A stretch of DNA of 64,000 bases from JANRLJ01 sp033762735 (GCA_033762735.1 JANRLJ010000225.1:11958-75957); one strand, 5' to 3'. Shown: positions 32,974 through 41,805, numbered from the stretch's first letter. Made by a program: numbers and translations. Notes: generated by a model from the letters alone, not told the origin.

Positions 32974-35096
32974 TGAATTCCAATCACGCGAACGACAAAT
33001 CGCTGGAGGAAAAAATCGAACGCCTGCTGAAGGCCCGCGCCCAGGACTCGCCCGCGCCGGGTGATGACCCGCTGCTGGCCGATCTCACTGCAACTGTCCC
33101 GAAAGCATCGCCCGATTTTCAGGCGCGCCTGGAAACGCTTCTGCTGGAAAAACTCGCACAGTCAAATGAGGAAAGGACACTGGTCATGCCCGAACAGCAG
33201 GGACTTTTACCACCACCGCGTACCCGCCGCCGTGTCCCGCCCCGCTACATGCTGCCCCTGACCGCCGCCGCTGCGCTGGTCATGCTGGTGCTGGCGGGTT
33301 TTGTCGCCGCGCTCACCATCAACCGCACACCTGACTCCGGTTTCGGCGCGGCCATGCAGCAGGGAACCCCTTCGCCCACGTTGCCAGAGGAGCTTGTAAT
33401 TGCTACGCAGATTATCCAAACCGCGACAGCCTTCGCACAGATGCCAACGCTGGAACCAGAGTTCGCACAGGCAACGGGTGTGGTTCAATCCGCGACTGCT
33501 TTCGCACAATCTCTGGATCCGAATTACATTCCACCCGACCTGGCCGAGGCAACACGGATTGTGGCGACGATGAATGCCTCAATGGGAACCTACACGCCCA
33601 GCTTTGACTGCCTGCAAGCTTACATCGTTCAGTCGGGAGATACCCTGGGATCAGTTGCGCAAAGATTTAACATTCCACCTGAAGATATTTTCGCAGTGAA
33701 CGGGTTGAACACTCAATCCGTTGTCCAGGTTGGGCAAACACTTTATATCCCTCAACCGCTTGCGAATTGTCCAACCCAAACGCAGGCTGTAGTGGTCACA
33801 AATGCTCCCCCACTTACTTATAATTTAGCGTTGACCGCTGCTGCTGTATACAACAATCATGCCCCGGTTGTCGTGTCGCTGCGTGATATTGCGCGTGGTG
33901 AAACCTTCACCCTCGATATGCTGACAGTGGTGTATTGGCCTATACAGACGAAGCCCTTCGAGACGTATCCCTGGGCAGAGGCGTTAATTGGTAATGTTGC
34001 GTTGGCCGATATTCCCCGTTTCCAGCCCGTCTTCGAGAGTCAGGTGACGGTAGCACGGGCGGTACTCCCACCAGTGGAATATAGCGCAGCCCCGATTGTA
34101 ACGGCCACCACAACCCCTACCGTGACCGCCAGTGCAACGCCTACCATTACCCTTTCGCCTACCTGGACAGCTACGCCGACGGCTTCTGCAACCCCTTCCA
34201 CCGACTCGCTTTATCAAAGCGATACCTGCGAGCCGACCGTCATCATTCTCAACAGTGGGGAACGGCTGGTGATGACCGTCGCGGCGGGCAGCACCATCGC
34301 AGCGGGCGAGACGATTGACTGGGGGATGCTGACCCTCGTGCCAATCTCCGAAGGCGATCTGACTCCTGGGATGTTCTTCTGTGTGCAGGATGTCGTTGGC
34401 AGGGTGACGAGTGGTGAGATCGCGCCGGAAACGATCATCACCGACGCGCTGTTTTCCACCATTGTGCCGCCGGGAACGGTCGCGGTTGCCATGCCTGTCG
34501 GCCTGAATATGTGGGTCGAGGCGGGGGATCGGGTCGATGTGATCGCGGTTCTGCTGTTCGACTCCGGCATTATGCAGGCGATTGCACCACAAGGGGCAGC
34601 GGAGGCCAGTCCTGAAAGCGTCACCGTCATGCGATGGGTTCGGAATGCATTGGTGCTGGAAGTGACCGAAAACCCTGCTCCCTCCTCAACAAGAGACCCG
34701 TACCTGCTCACCCTGGCGCTTGACCGGGAGCAGGCTGGGACTCTGGCCTCGCTTGTGGAAGACGGGAGTCCTCTGATTCTCGTGCCGCACACGGAACAGA
34801 GAACCTCCATTGTTGGTATCGGGCTGCGGTCAGACATCACGCGGCGGCGCAGCCTGTGCAACGTCATCAACGAAGGCACAGAGAGCGTCATGGTGCGCTC
34901 TGTACTTGAGGAGACCGGGACTCAGATTGGGACGATGAATGCCAATCAACAGGCGGTTGTCTACGACCAGCGCCGGGTGAACGGTGAACTCTGGTATTTC
35001 ATTGGCCTGCTGTTCGAGAACGAGGCGTATGTTGCGGGGTGGATTCCTGCCGAGACCGTGCGCGTCGAGGGCGAGGCCTGTCCTGCGGTGCCGTAA
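32970..35096 (+). CDS. Single-span membrane protein with LysM, SAF (CpaB-like) and SH3-like domains; putative anti-sigma partner
   Basis: 708 aa, starting at GTG 32970 or ATG 32973 inside the sigma stop codon. A cytoplasmic segment of about 90 residues precedes one membrane helix (YMLPLTAAAALVMLVLAGFV, near 95-115). Outside are a LysM motif (YIVQSGDTLGSVAQRFNIPP, near 214-263), a SAF/CpaB-type domain near 296-355 (LRDIARGETFTLDMLTVVYW), a Thr/Pro linker, a second SAF-type region near 430-540 (AGSTIAAGETIDWGMLTLVP), and a C-terminal SH3-like domain. The cytoplasmic part lacks a zinc-finger motif. By coupling to the sigma gene it is the likely regulator, perhaps sensing peptidoglycan or glycans. 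Confidence 0.8.
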   Translation: MMNSNHANDKSLEEKIERLLKARAQDSPAPGDDPLLADLTATVPKASPDFQARLETLLLEKLAQSNEERTLVMPEQQGLLPPPRTRRRVPPRYMLPLTAAAALVMLVLAGFVAALTINRTPDSGFGAAMQQGTPSPTLPEELVIATQIIQTATAFAQMPTLEPEFAQATGVVQSATAFAQSLDPNYIPPDLAEATRIVATMNASMGTYTPSFDCLQAYIVQSGDTLGSVAQRFNIPPEDIFAVNGLNTQSVVQVGQTLYIPQPLANCPTQTQAVVVTNAPPLTYNLALTAAAVYNNHAPVVVSLRDIARGETFTLDMLTVVYWPIQTKPFETYPWAEALIGNVALADIPRFQPVFESQVTVARAVLPPVEYSAAPIVTATTTPTVTASATPTITLSPTWTATPTASATPSTDSLYQSDTCEPTVIILNSGERLVMTVAAGSTIAAGETIDWGMLTLVPISEGDLTPGMFFCVQDVVGRVTSGEIAPETIITDALFSTIVPPGTVAVAMPVGLNMWVEAGDRVDVIAVLLFDSGIMQAIAPQGAAEASPESVTVMRWVRNALVLEVTENPAPSSTRDPYLLTLALDREQAGTLASLVEDGSPLILVPHTEQRTSIVGIGLRSDITRRRSLCNVINEGTESVMVRSVLEETGTQIGTMNANQQAVVYDQRRVNGELWYFIGLLFENEAYVAGWIPAETVRVEGEACPAVP

Positions 35097-35124
35097 TTGT
35101 CGAAGGTAGGGGCGGACTAAGATC

Positions 35125-35148
35125 ACAGCAGGTGTTTTTTCCTGCTGT
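35125..35148 (+). terminator. Possible terminator hairpin after the LysM/SAF gene
   Basis: ACAGCAGG / CCTGCTGT, an 8-bp perfect stem whose loop contains six T residues. It lies 28 bp after the stop; the T-run is in the loop, not after the stem, so function is uncertain. Confidence 0.4.
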
Positions 35149-35220
35149 TGTCTTCAGTGTAGCCGTATGTCTGCCCATCAACTTAATCTTGTCATTGAAC
35201 GAGCGCAGCCGGATTATTGC

Positions 35221-35245
35221 AGGGGCGCAGGTGTGTTGCGCCCCT
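35221..35245. repeat. Intergenic hairpin AGGGGCGCA / TGCGCCCCT
   Basis: A perfect 9-bp stem with a 7-nt loop in the convergent spacer before the propeller gene. Its arms resemble the GGGGCG palindrome family at 16167, 52501 and 61653. Confidence 0.55.
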
Positions 35246-35265
35246 TGCTAAACGGCTTCTCACCC

Positions 35266-36810
35266 TCACGGCAACCAGACACTTGGATACGAGTCCTCGC
35301 CTGTGTTAAACGTCAACTGCGAGGTCGTCTGCGCATTGGTGTCGTAGATGTAAATGTCGTAACGCCCACCGCGATTGCTGGCATAGGCAATGTAAACGCC
35401 GTCCGGGCTGTAGAGGGGATAAATCTCGTCCGACGGTGTGCCAATAAGGGCAAACGGCGCACCGCCGCCATCAGACGCGACAACGAAGATGTCGTGGTTG
35501 GCGCGGGTCTGCTGCCCAGCCGCTGCATAGATCACTGACCGACCATCCGCCGACCAGCGCGGGAAGTTCTCAAAGGTGGTGTTGCCGTCGGTTGTGAGCG
35601 GTGTGATATTGCGGCTGGCGATGTCGATCACGACCACATCAACACCAATTACAGCGCCTTCCCGCGCGTTACGGATCGCCACCACGCGGGTGCCATCGGG
35701 TGAGATCGAGGGGAAGCTGTAGTCTCCGGTTTCGTTGGTGATGCGCGTCAGCACGTTTTCGAGACTGGGCTGGGCAGAGGGATCAGGCGTACTCTCCGTA
35801 TCTGTCACAGCCGACAGATTCACCAGATAAACTTCTCGCAACTGGGTAAAGACGGATGCCGCCGTAAACACCATCAGGCTTTGATCGGGCGATACACTGG
35901 CTTCATCGGGGCGGTTAAAGCCTTCCGCCGTCACCCAGGGGCCGGTGATATTCTGCGGGCTGTCCCCTTCCAGATTATTGGTTTCAATGTTGTAAAAGGT
36001 GGACGGGACGGTGTAGTAGCGGGTGTAAATCACGCGCTGGCCGTCGCGGTAGAGGTAGGGATAGCGCCCTTCGTTTTCGGTGACCGACTCCCTTGAGCCA
36101 TCCGCCAGCGACCAGAAGTACATTGGCAGCACATCCAAATTTTCAATATCCGACCCGCTCCAGCCCAGAATGCGCCCTGGCAGGCCAGCAACAGCGCCGA
36201 CGGTCGCGGTGAGGGTGACGGTCGGGCTGGGGGTGGGCGTCGGCGGCAGCGTAAAGCGCGGCGTAACCGTGATCGGTGTCGGACTGTTGAGGGCTAAGGC
36301 GGTGGCCTGCGCGTTAGTGACGTTGATAATGGCTTCTTCCGCGATGCGCGTCCCTTCCAGAATAGCTTGCGTCAGCGCAACAGCGACACCTGTCTCCGTT
36401 GCCCGCGCACTCGACCGCCGTCCATTCGCCGAAAGCGCCACCGCTGCTACCGCCGCCAGAATCACCAGCACGACCATCACTGTCCCACCACCGAAAACAA
36501 GAAGCTGGCGCCGGGTGATGCCGGGCACGACCTCGTCTTCGATGGTGAGCTTTTCGCGTTCGGTCGCGTCCAGCTTATCCAGCAGCTTTTGCGCCTGCTC
36601 GTTGTAGGCGTCCATCTCCAGCACGGTTTCAACCGCCTGCCGCTTCTCGGCGTTGTCCTCACTGACACGCGCTAAAATCAGCAGTGCGCGGATGTTTTTG
36701 GGGTCTTCGGCCAGCACTTCATCGACACGAGCGCGGGCGGTGGCGCGATCACCCGCACGGGCGGCTTCCACCGCCTGCCGCAGCAGTTCTTGATGCATTG
36801 GGTTCGACAT
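35266..36810 (-). CDS. TPR-like head, membrane helix and TolB-like beta-propeller protein (paralogue 1)
   Basis: 514 aa. Residues 1-85 are a helical repeat module (AVEAARAGDRATARARVDEV, LAEDPKNIRALLILARVSED). One membrane helix follows near 105-130 (FGGGTVMVVLVILAAVAAVA), then a Thr/Pro-rich linker and, from about 215, PD40/WD40-like blades (SPDGTRVVAIRN, WSADGRSVIYAAAGQ, YSPDGVYIAYASNRGGRYDI). Such propellers bind proteins or peptides outside the membrane, as in TolB. It starts 24 bp after the related gene at 36835, so they form an operon. Exact role unknown. Confidence 0.8.
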   Translation of the reverse strand: MSNPMHQELLRQAVEAARAGDRATARARVDEVLAEDPKNIRALLILARVSEDNAEKRQAVETVLEMDAYNEQAQKLLDKLDATEREKLTIEDEVVPGITRRQLLVFGGGTVMVVLVILAAVAAVALSANGRRSSARATETGVAVALTQAILEGTRIAEEAIINVTNAQATALALNSPTPITVTPRFTLPPTPTPSPTVTLTATVGAVAGLPGRILGWSGSDIENLDVLPMYFWSLADGSRESVTENEGRYPYLYRDGQRVIYTRYYTVPSTFYNIETNNLEGDSPQNITGPWVTAEGFNRPDEASVSPDQSLMVFTAASVFTQLREVYLVNLSAVTDTESTPDPSAQPSLENVLTRITNETGDYSFPSISPDGTRVVAIRNAREGAVIGVDVVVIDIASRNITPLTTDGNTTFENFPRWSADGRSVIYAAAGQQTRANHDIFVVASDGGGAPFALIGTPSDEIYPLYSPDGVYIAYASNRGGRYDIYIYDTNAQTTSQLTFNTGEDSYPSVWLP

Positions 36811-36834
36811 GCCGTTTTGTCCTTTGGAGGCCGG

Positions 36835-38409
36835 TTACTGGCCTTGCAGTTCCAGCCGCAGCGCGAGGTCTGGCCGGTAGACAATGGATAAATCGTTGCG
36901 GTTATGATTGGTGATGCGCGTGAGCACGATGCCATCCAGCGAGAGCAGATACGTCTGGAAGCGGTCGTCCTCACGATTGGAGATAAAGGCGATCCAGCGC
37001 GCGTCAGGCGTGAAGACCGGGCGGCGATCTTCGGAGTCGCCGTCGTCCTCGGTCATCAGCCGCAGCCCGGTGCCGTCCGGCTCCATGATATACACATCGC
37101 TGTCCCCACTGCGGTCGCTGATGAACGTGATCAGAGTCCCGCTCGGCGACCAGGACGGTGCCCAACTGCTGCCGGTCGCATTGGTCAGGCGGGTATACTC
37201 CAGCGGCACATTCGGCTCAATATACTCAATGGTGTAGATTTCGGTCTGGCCGAAGGAGTCAATGTCGGAGGCGAACACGATCTGGCGGTTGCCCAGCAGC
37301 GGCGACCAGGCCGGGTCGCGGTCGGCAGCGGTGTTCTGCGTGATGTTGTACAGATTTTCGCCATCAGGGGTGATGTACCACAGGTCTTCGTCCCCGTCGT
37401 AATTGCTGACGAAAATCAACTCGCGCCCATCCGAATTCCAGGTCGGGCTGGCTGCAATCGACGAGCGCAGTTCGGTGATCTGCACCGCGGCGTTGAGATC
37501 ATCGGCGGGCGCGACGAACAGTTCGGGGAAGGTGGTGGCAGGTTCACCTGTTGCTTCCGCTTCAACGGTGGCTTCAGCGTCGAGGCTGCCGTAATCCACG
37601 TCACGAATAAAGGCCACAAACTCCCCACTGGGGTCATAAGCGATGTCACGAGCAGCACTGGCTGTGCTGGCCTCCCCGCTGCCATCCCCGGCAACACTGA
37701 ACAGCGCGGGTTGCGCAAAGCCACTTTCCAGGCTGGACGAGAACGCCTGGAAGCGGGTCAGCGGATAAGGCGTGGTTGTTGGTGTCGCCGTTGGCGTGAG
37801 CGTGGGCGTAAAGGTCGGGGTAAAAGTCGGCGGCAGGGTGCGCTGAATACGATTAGGATCAAGCGTGACGAGGAAGGGTGTCGCGGTTGCGAAAAGGGGC
37901 GCGGGCGTTTCGGTCGGTTGAGCGGTTACATCCAGCGCAACCGCAGGTGCGAGCGAGGTCGCAGTTGGTTCAGGCTGGCGCCCCCCCCGGCTGGGCGTGT
38001 TGCCCCGCACAATCGTGAACACGATGAAGGCGCCCACGACCAGCGCTCCCAGCAGACCCAGCACAATCAGGTTACTGGTGCTGGCTGTGCTCTGAACGCC
38101 ACCCGGTCGGCGTGTGCCTGTCGTGCGTGCAGCCGTCGTACCACCGCTGGCTTTGGTGGTCGCTTCAAGCTGGCGCAGCGCTTCCTGGGCGCGGGTGTTG
38201 CCAGGGTTGATGGCGATCACCCGCTCAAGGCACAAGCGGCGCTCATTGAGCGTATCGACCACCGACGCCAGCCACATCCAGGCGCGTTCGTTGTTTTTAT
38301 CTGCATCAATCACTTCTTCGAGGATCAACCGCGCTGCTTTGCGATCACCTCGTTTTGCGAGATCAATGCCCTGCTGTAATTTTCGCTCAAGATCACTTCG
38401 GTTAAACAC
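36835..38409 (-). CDS. TPR-like head, membrane helix and TolB-like beta-propeller protein (paralogue 2)
   Basis: 524 aa with the same plan as its downstream neighbour: helical module (GIDLAKRGDRKAARLILEEV, NERAWMWLASVVDTLNERR), membrane helix near 120-140 (LIVLGLLGALVVGAFIVFTI), a linker with TPTFTPTFTPTLTPTATPTT, and propeller blades from about 225 (WSPSGTLITFISDRSGDSDV, FTPDARWIAFISNREDDRFQ, WNSDGRELIFVSNYDGDEDL). The two share layout more than sequence in the linkers, indicating an old tandem duplication. Location is predicted as membrane-anchored with the propeller outside. Confidence 0.8.
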   Translation of the reverse strand: MFNRSDLERKLQQGIDLAKRGDRKAARLILEEVIDADKNNERAWMWLASVVDTLNERRLCLERVIAINPGNTRAQEALRQLEATTKASGGTTAARTTGTRRPGGVQSTASTSNLIVLGLLGALVVGAFIVFTIVRGNTPSRGGRQPEPTATSLAPAVALDVTAQPTETPAPLFATATPFLVTLDPNRIQRTLPPTFTPTFTPTLTPTATPTTTPYPLTRFQAFSSSLESGFAQPALFSVAGDGSGEASTASAARDIAYDPSGEFVAFIRDVDYGSLDAEATVEAEATGEPATTFPELFVAPADDLNAAVQITELRSSIAASPTWNSDGRELIFVSNYDGDEDLWYITPDGENLYNITQNTAADRDPAWSPLLGNRQIVFASDIDSFGQTEIYTIEYIEPNVPLEYTRLTNATGSSWAPSWSPSGTLITFISDRSGDSDVYIMEPDGTGLRLMTEDDGDSEDRRPVFTPDARWIAFISNREDDRFQTYLLSLDGIVLTRITNHNRNDLSIVYRPDLALRLELQGQ

Positions 38410-38609
38410 AAGCCCTCCATGTTGTGAGCCTGTTTGCTGTCAAAGACGCGGCCTCCTCATCAGGAAGCCCCCACCAGGCGCAACGCTTTCCTGTATTCTA
38501 CTGCACGGAGTTCAGAATCAAAACAGAGGCAGCCGTGCTGAATCGAGCACAACCACCTCCGCCCCTGGGGAAGGCCTTCTCACAGAAAATGCTGCGTGCG
38601 TGGGTGCCG

Positions 38610-38975
38610 CTAGAGCACGCTGACCAGCACCACAATCGCAATCGCCAGCACGATCATCACCACCGCCACCATGCCAAACAACAGCAGGGTACGGTTTTCG
38701 CTGGCGGCGCGGGTGCGCTGCATTTTGCGCAGGGCTTCCTTCGCAGTTTCGTTATTGGGGTTTACCTTGATGACGCGCGTCAGCCATTCCTGCCGTTCCT
38801 TCTGCGACTTGGAGAGCTTCGCCAGCCACATCATCGCCGTTTCACTGCGGCGGTCGCTGTCCCAGACGCGGCGGAACATGACTCGTGCGGAGTCCTTCTG
38901 GCCGCTCTTGGCTGCTTTGATCGCCAGTTGAAGCAGTTCTTCATTGTTGGTTTGTCTGTTCTCGCTGACTGCCAC
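38610..38975 (-). CDS. TPR-like head with C-terminal membrane helix (paralogue 3, no propeller)
   Basis: 121 aa from GTG 38975, chosen because GAGGT lies about 7 nt upstream; a longer frame starting at 39026 would cover the -10 promoter box. Residues 10-85 match the helical module of the two following genes (AIKAAKSGQKDSARVMFRRV, ETAMMWLAKLSKSQKERQEW, RVIKVNPNNETAKEALRKMQ). The chain ends in one membrane helix (LLLFGMVAVVMIVLAIAIVV). It looks like the head and anchor without the propeller. It is 200 bp upstream of paralogue 2 on the same strand. Confidence 0.8.
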   Translation of the reverse strand: MAVSENRQTNNEELLQLAIKAAKSGQKDSARVMFRRVWDSDRRSETAMMWLAKLSKSQKERQEWLTRVIKVNPNNETAKEALRKMQRTRAASENRTLLLFGMVAVVMIVLAIAIVVLVSVL

Positions 38976-39015
38976 GACTTTTACCTCAACATGCGCGTCG
39001 ATTGTCCTTCCGATC

Positions 39016-39044
39016 ATTCTATACAATACCCTAACAATTCACAA
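39016..39044 (-). promoter_or_regulatory. Putative sigma-70 promoter of the TPR/propeller operon
   Basis: On the minus strand TTGTGA (39039-39044) and TAGAAT (39016-39021) are 17 bp apart, about 40 bp ahead of the GTG start at 38975. Confidence 0.6.
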
Positions 39045-39192
39045 TCACGACCCAGGTACTACTCATCATAGTTCAACAAGGGAGTTGAAAAAGTCTCAAT
39101 TGCTGCTGCACAGGCAAAAAGAGGCTTTTTTCAAAATTCTGGCATTCCTGATGATGGGATCGTAAGGTCGCAGGATGCTAATTGCCGATGAA

Positions 39193-39216
39193 AGGGACAT
39201 GGAAACCCATGTCCCT
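39193..39216. repeat. Intergenic palindrome of the GGRACAYGG type
   Basis: AGGGACATGG / CCATGTCCCT, a perfect 10-bp stem with loop AAAC, 17 bp after the stop of the anti-sigma-like gene. It may double as its terminator. Confidence 0.8.
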
Positions 39217-39232
39217 GATAGCAGAGGGTTGT

Positions 39233-40987
39233 TTATCGAACTGTTGTTGCGGGGGGCGCAAGTGGCGAGGGGGTTGGTGTGGGGGCGCCGGGTGTGGCAT
39301 CGAGCGCATAGGCAAGCTGGTTGATGGTGGCTTCGGCGCTCAGCCCGTTTTGCGTGACGATGACGTAGAGGTACTTCCCATCGTCAACACGCAGCGTCGA
39401 AAGGCGAACGCGCGTGTTGGGGGGGATACTGCCAACCGGGGTCGTCGTTACGATGTTGAACTGCCCCATGCCGATCAATTCCTGAAAAGGCGCGGTTGGG
39501 CTGGGGATGGTTTCGGGCTGTGGTGCGTAGCGCAGTTGTCCGGCGGTGGCTTCCACCATGCTGTCCGTCCCCTGAGCGATGATGGTATAGACCCAGCGCG
39601 ATCCATTGTAATACGCGCTTTCGATCCGCACACGGGTATTGGCCGGGAGCGACCCTACGCCGCTGGTCGTCACCCAATCGAAGCGCGTCGGATCAATCAG
39701 CCCATTGAACTCAGAGGTAGGGGTCATATAGGACGAATCGGGCGTAGGCAGGAAGGCTGTTGGCTCCGGCACATAATTGACGGAAGCATACATGGGCAGT
39801 TCCCCACACGTCCCATAGGCGATTACGGCGGACTGCGGAACCCATCCGATCTGGGACACCATCGTGCCGTCATAGCGCACGCGGAACCAGTTGTTATCGC
39901 TGCGTCCAAGCGCGAACAGTGTTTCGGTTTCCTGAAGGTTCATCAGGGCTTCATACGACTCGCCCGGCCCCGTGCGCAGCGGGGAAAGCTCCTGTGCGGT
40001 CACGGTCAGGCGGCAGTCGAGGCTGAATGGCGTCGCGCCGATCTGTGTCGGCGTGGGCACTGCGAGATCGGCGCACGGCCCACTGAGAGTCATGCCTGCG
40101 CCGTTCACCCACCCCAGCACTCTCCCATCCGCGCCCATGACCTTCACCCAGCGATCTGCGCCGCGCAGAAACACATTCAGGGTGATGCCGGGATTCAGAA
40201 AGCCGACGATTTCATCAGGCAGATAGACTTCGCGATAAATCTGCACAGCGCTGCCCGTCGTATTGGTGATCGCGCAGACCGCCGGGGTTGGCTGTGGCGT
40301 TCCAAGAGGGGCACCGATACTGTTGATCCCCGGCGAAACCGGCTGTCCGCCACCGCCGCCGGAGCCGCCACCAATGCCGGAACCACCTGTCCCGTTTGCA
40401 ACATTTTCCCCACCGGAAAGGGACGGCGCGGGCGTGGGCAGAATATCCAACTGCGGTGTAATGGTGACAGTGTTGGTCGGCGTGGGGCGGCGCGACGTCG
40501 GAGAGGCTACCGCCGCAATCCCAGGCGCAGCAAATTCATCGTCAGAAGATCCGCGCATCATCAGAAAGACAAGAATCCCGCCGAACAGCACAATCACCGC
40601 CGCAGCCGCGCCCAGTGTCAGCGGCAGGCTGCTGCGCCCGGTGCGAGGCTGTGTGGCACGGACAGGCTTAAGCACTTCCAGCGTTGGTTCCGGCGCACGC
40701 GCTTCCACTTTTGGCGGCAGCGGTTCAGCATGACGGCCATTCTGAGAAGTCGCTGGCACAGACGGGACGCGAAGTTGTTCGCGGACATTTTTGGAGAGCG
40801 GCGGCAGCGCACGAGCGCGGCTGAACGCATCGGAACGGACATGCTCGGCGATCATGCGCCATTCGTCGAGCGCCTGCCGACATTCGGTGCAGACAGCCAG
40901 GTGCGCTTCCAGCCCGGCGACTTCCGCGCGGGAGAGCGTCCCAGCCACGTAGAAAGGAATCAAATCCTGCCAGGGTTCGTGCATCAC
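39233..40987 (-). CDS. Zinc-finger anti-sigma factor with membrane helix and extracytoplasmic SH3-like domains
   Basis: 584 aa. The N-terminus carries the ZAS/zf-HC2 motif H29-x3-C33-x2-C36 (EAHLAVCTECRQALDEW), which holds ECF sigma factors. A membrane helix lies near 122-145 (GAAAAVIVLFGGILVFLMM), then a Gly/Ser/Pro linker and several SH3-like repeats (SPLRTGPGESYEALMNLQET, GSLPANTRVRIESAYYNGSR, GSIPPNTRVRLSTLRVDDGK). Its start overlaps the stop of the ECF sigma gene by a few bases. The outside SH3-like domains suggest sensing of cell-wall or peptide ligands. Inference: signal-triggered release of the sigma factor. Confidence 0.88.
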   Translation of the reverse strand: MMHEPWQDLIPFYVAGTLSRAEVAGLEAHLAVCTECRQALDEWRMIAEHVRSDAFSRARALPPLSKNVREQLRVPSVPATSQNGRHAEPLPPKVEARAPEPTLEVLKPVRATQPRTGRSSLPLTLGAAAAVIVLFGGILVFLMMRGSSDDEFAAPGIAAVASPTSRRPTPTNTVTITPQLDILPTPAPSLSGGENVANGTGGSGIGGGSGGGGGQPVSPGINSIGAPLGTPQPTPAVCAITNTTGSAVQIYREVYLPDEIVGFLNPGITLNVFLRGADRWVKVMGADGRVLGWVNGAGMTLSGPCADLAVPTPTQIGATPFSLDCRLTVTAQELSPLRTGPGESYEALMNLQETETLFALGRSDNNWFRVRYDGTMVSQIGWVPQSAVIAYGTCGELPMYASVNYVPEPTAFLPTPDSSYMTPTSEFNGLIDPTRFDWVTTSGVGSLPANTRVRIESAYYNGSRWVYTIIAQGTDSMVEATAGQLRYAPQPETIPSPTAPFQELIGMGQFNIVTTTPVGSIPPNTRVRLSTLRVDDGKYLYVIVTQNGLSAEATINQLAYALDATPGAPTPTPSPLAPPATTVR

Positions 40988-41556
40988 AGGCTCCCTTCGC
41001 TGTAGAGCGCACGACGCAGCGCTTCCTTCGCCCGGTGCAGGCGGCTTTTGACCGTCCCCTGGTTAATGCCCAGCACGTCGGCCACTTCCTGCCCCGAAAG
41101 CTGGTGATAAAACACCAGTTCCAGGATTTCCCGCTGCATCTCCGGCAGATGCTTCAATGCCTCGCGCACGGCCTCACGCTGGCTGCCTTTTTCCAGCTTT
41201 TCCACCGGGCCGGTATCGGTGCTTTGCAGTTCAAAGACATCATCCAGCGGCGTTTGTGAGACCTGGTGCTTGCGCATCGCGTTCACCGCACGGTTGCGGG
41301 CGATGGTCAGCATCCAGGTCAGCACCTTACTCTCACCGCGAAAATTGGCGGCGTTGCGCCATACAGCTAACATCACGTCCTGTAATACCTCCTCCGCCTG
41401 CGCCCGGTCATAGAGGCGCGCGGCCAGATAGCTTAAGATAGCCGGACCATAGCGCGCGTACAGTTCGTCCAGCGCGTGGGAATCCCCCGCCGCCATCGCC
41501 CGCAGCAGCGCCCGATCCGGGTCATCATAAGGGATTGCCATGTAGTCTTGAGTCAT
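40984..41556 (-). CDS. ECF-type RNA polymerase sigma factor
   Basis: 190 aa from ATG 41556. Region 2 (LYARYGPAILSYLAARLYDR, AEEVLQDVMLAVWRNAANFR, KVLTWMLTIARNRAVNAMRK) and region 4 (LPEMQREILELVFYHQLSGQ, EVADVLGINQGTVKSRLHRA) are complete. It is coupled to a zinc-finger anti-sigma gene directly downstream. An ECF-type promoter (GGAAC-18 bp-GTC) lies just upstream, which suggests autoregulation. A longer frame adding six residues (MNAGGL) exists, but the shorter start follows GGGGG. Confidence 0.93.
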   Translation of the reverse strand: MTQDYMAIPYDDPDRALLRAMAAGDSHALDELYARYGPAILSYLAARLYDRAQAEEVLQDVMLAVWRNAANFRGESKVLTWMLTIARNRAVNAMRKHQVSQTPLDDVFELQSTDTGPVEKLEKGSQREAVREALKHLPEMQREILELVFYHQLSGQEVADVLGINQGTVKSRLHRAKEALRRALYSEGSL

Positions 41557-41589
41557 GAGTCCCCCAGCATTCACGTGTCATGAGTCTAT

Positions 41590-41615
41590 GACACCACATC
41601 TCCTCCTTTCGTTCC
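41590..41615 (-). promoter_or_regulatory. Putative ECF-sigma promoter (GGAAC / GTC) upstream of the sigma gene
   Basis: On the minus strand GGAAC (41611-41615) and GTC (41590-41592) are separated by 18 bp, the general pattern of ECF-dependent promoters. Transcription would start near 41582, about 26 nt before the sigma start codon. Confidence 0.5.
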
Positions 41616-41654
41616 ACCGACGGAAGACGGAGATTGCATCGACCAAACGCAAGG

Positions 41655-41668
41655 TTGCGAGATCGCAA
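41655..41668. promoter_or_regulatory. Inverted repeat TTGCGA-GA-TCGCAA, possible operator
   Basis: A perfect 6-bp dyad with a 2-bp centre about 100 bp upstream of the sigma gene. Size and symmetry fit a dimeric regulator site; no regulator is identified. Confidence 0.3.
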
Positions 41669-41775
41669 TCAGAAATGACGTAGATGTAACAACCCGCTAT
41701 CTGTTTTGACTGTACAGGTGGCGAAAATCAGGGAGCCGGGTTCAAACGCAAGTTGTGGGGGTACGTAACTCAGAG

Positions 41776-41803
41776 GGGGACATAGCTTAAGTGCTGTGTC
41801 CCC
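41776..41803. repeat. Intergenic palindrome GGGGACATAGC / GCTGTGTCCCC
   Basis: An 11-bp stem with one T-G pair and a 6-nt loop, directly after the kinase gene stop. Same family as 16094, 24018 and 39193. Confidence 0.7.
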
Positions 41804-41805
41804 TG

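Noticed and set aside
39233..40987. Reading the overlapping plus-strand frame (39182-41005) as a gene
   Set aside because: The minus-strand frame has the anti-sigma zinc motif, a membrane helix and SH3-like repeats; the plus-strand frame is featureless and Arg/His/Gly-rich.
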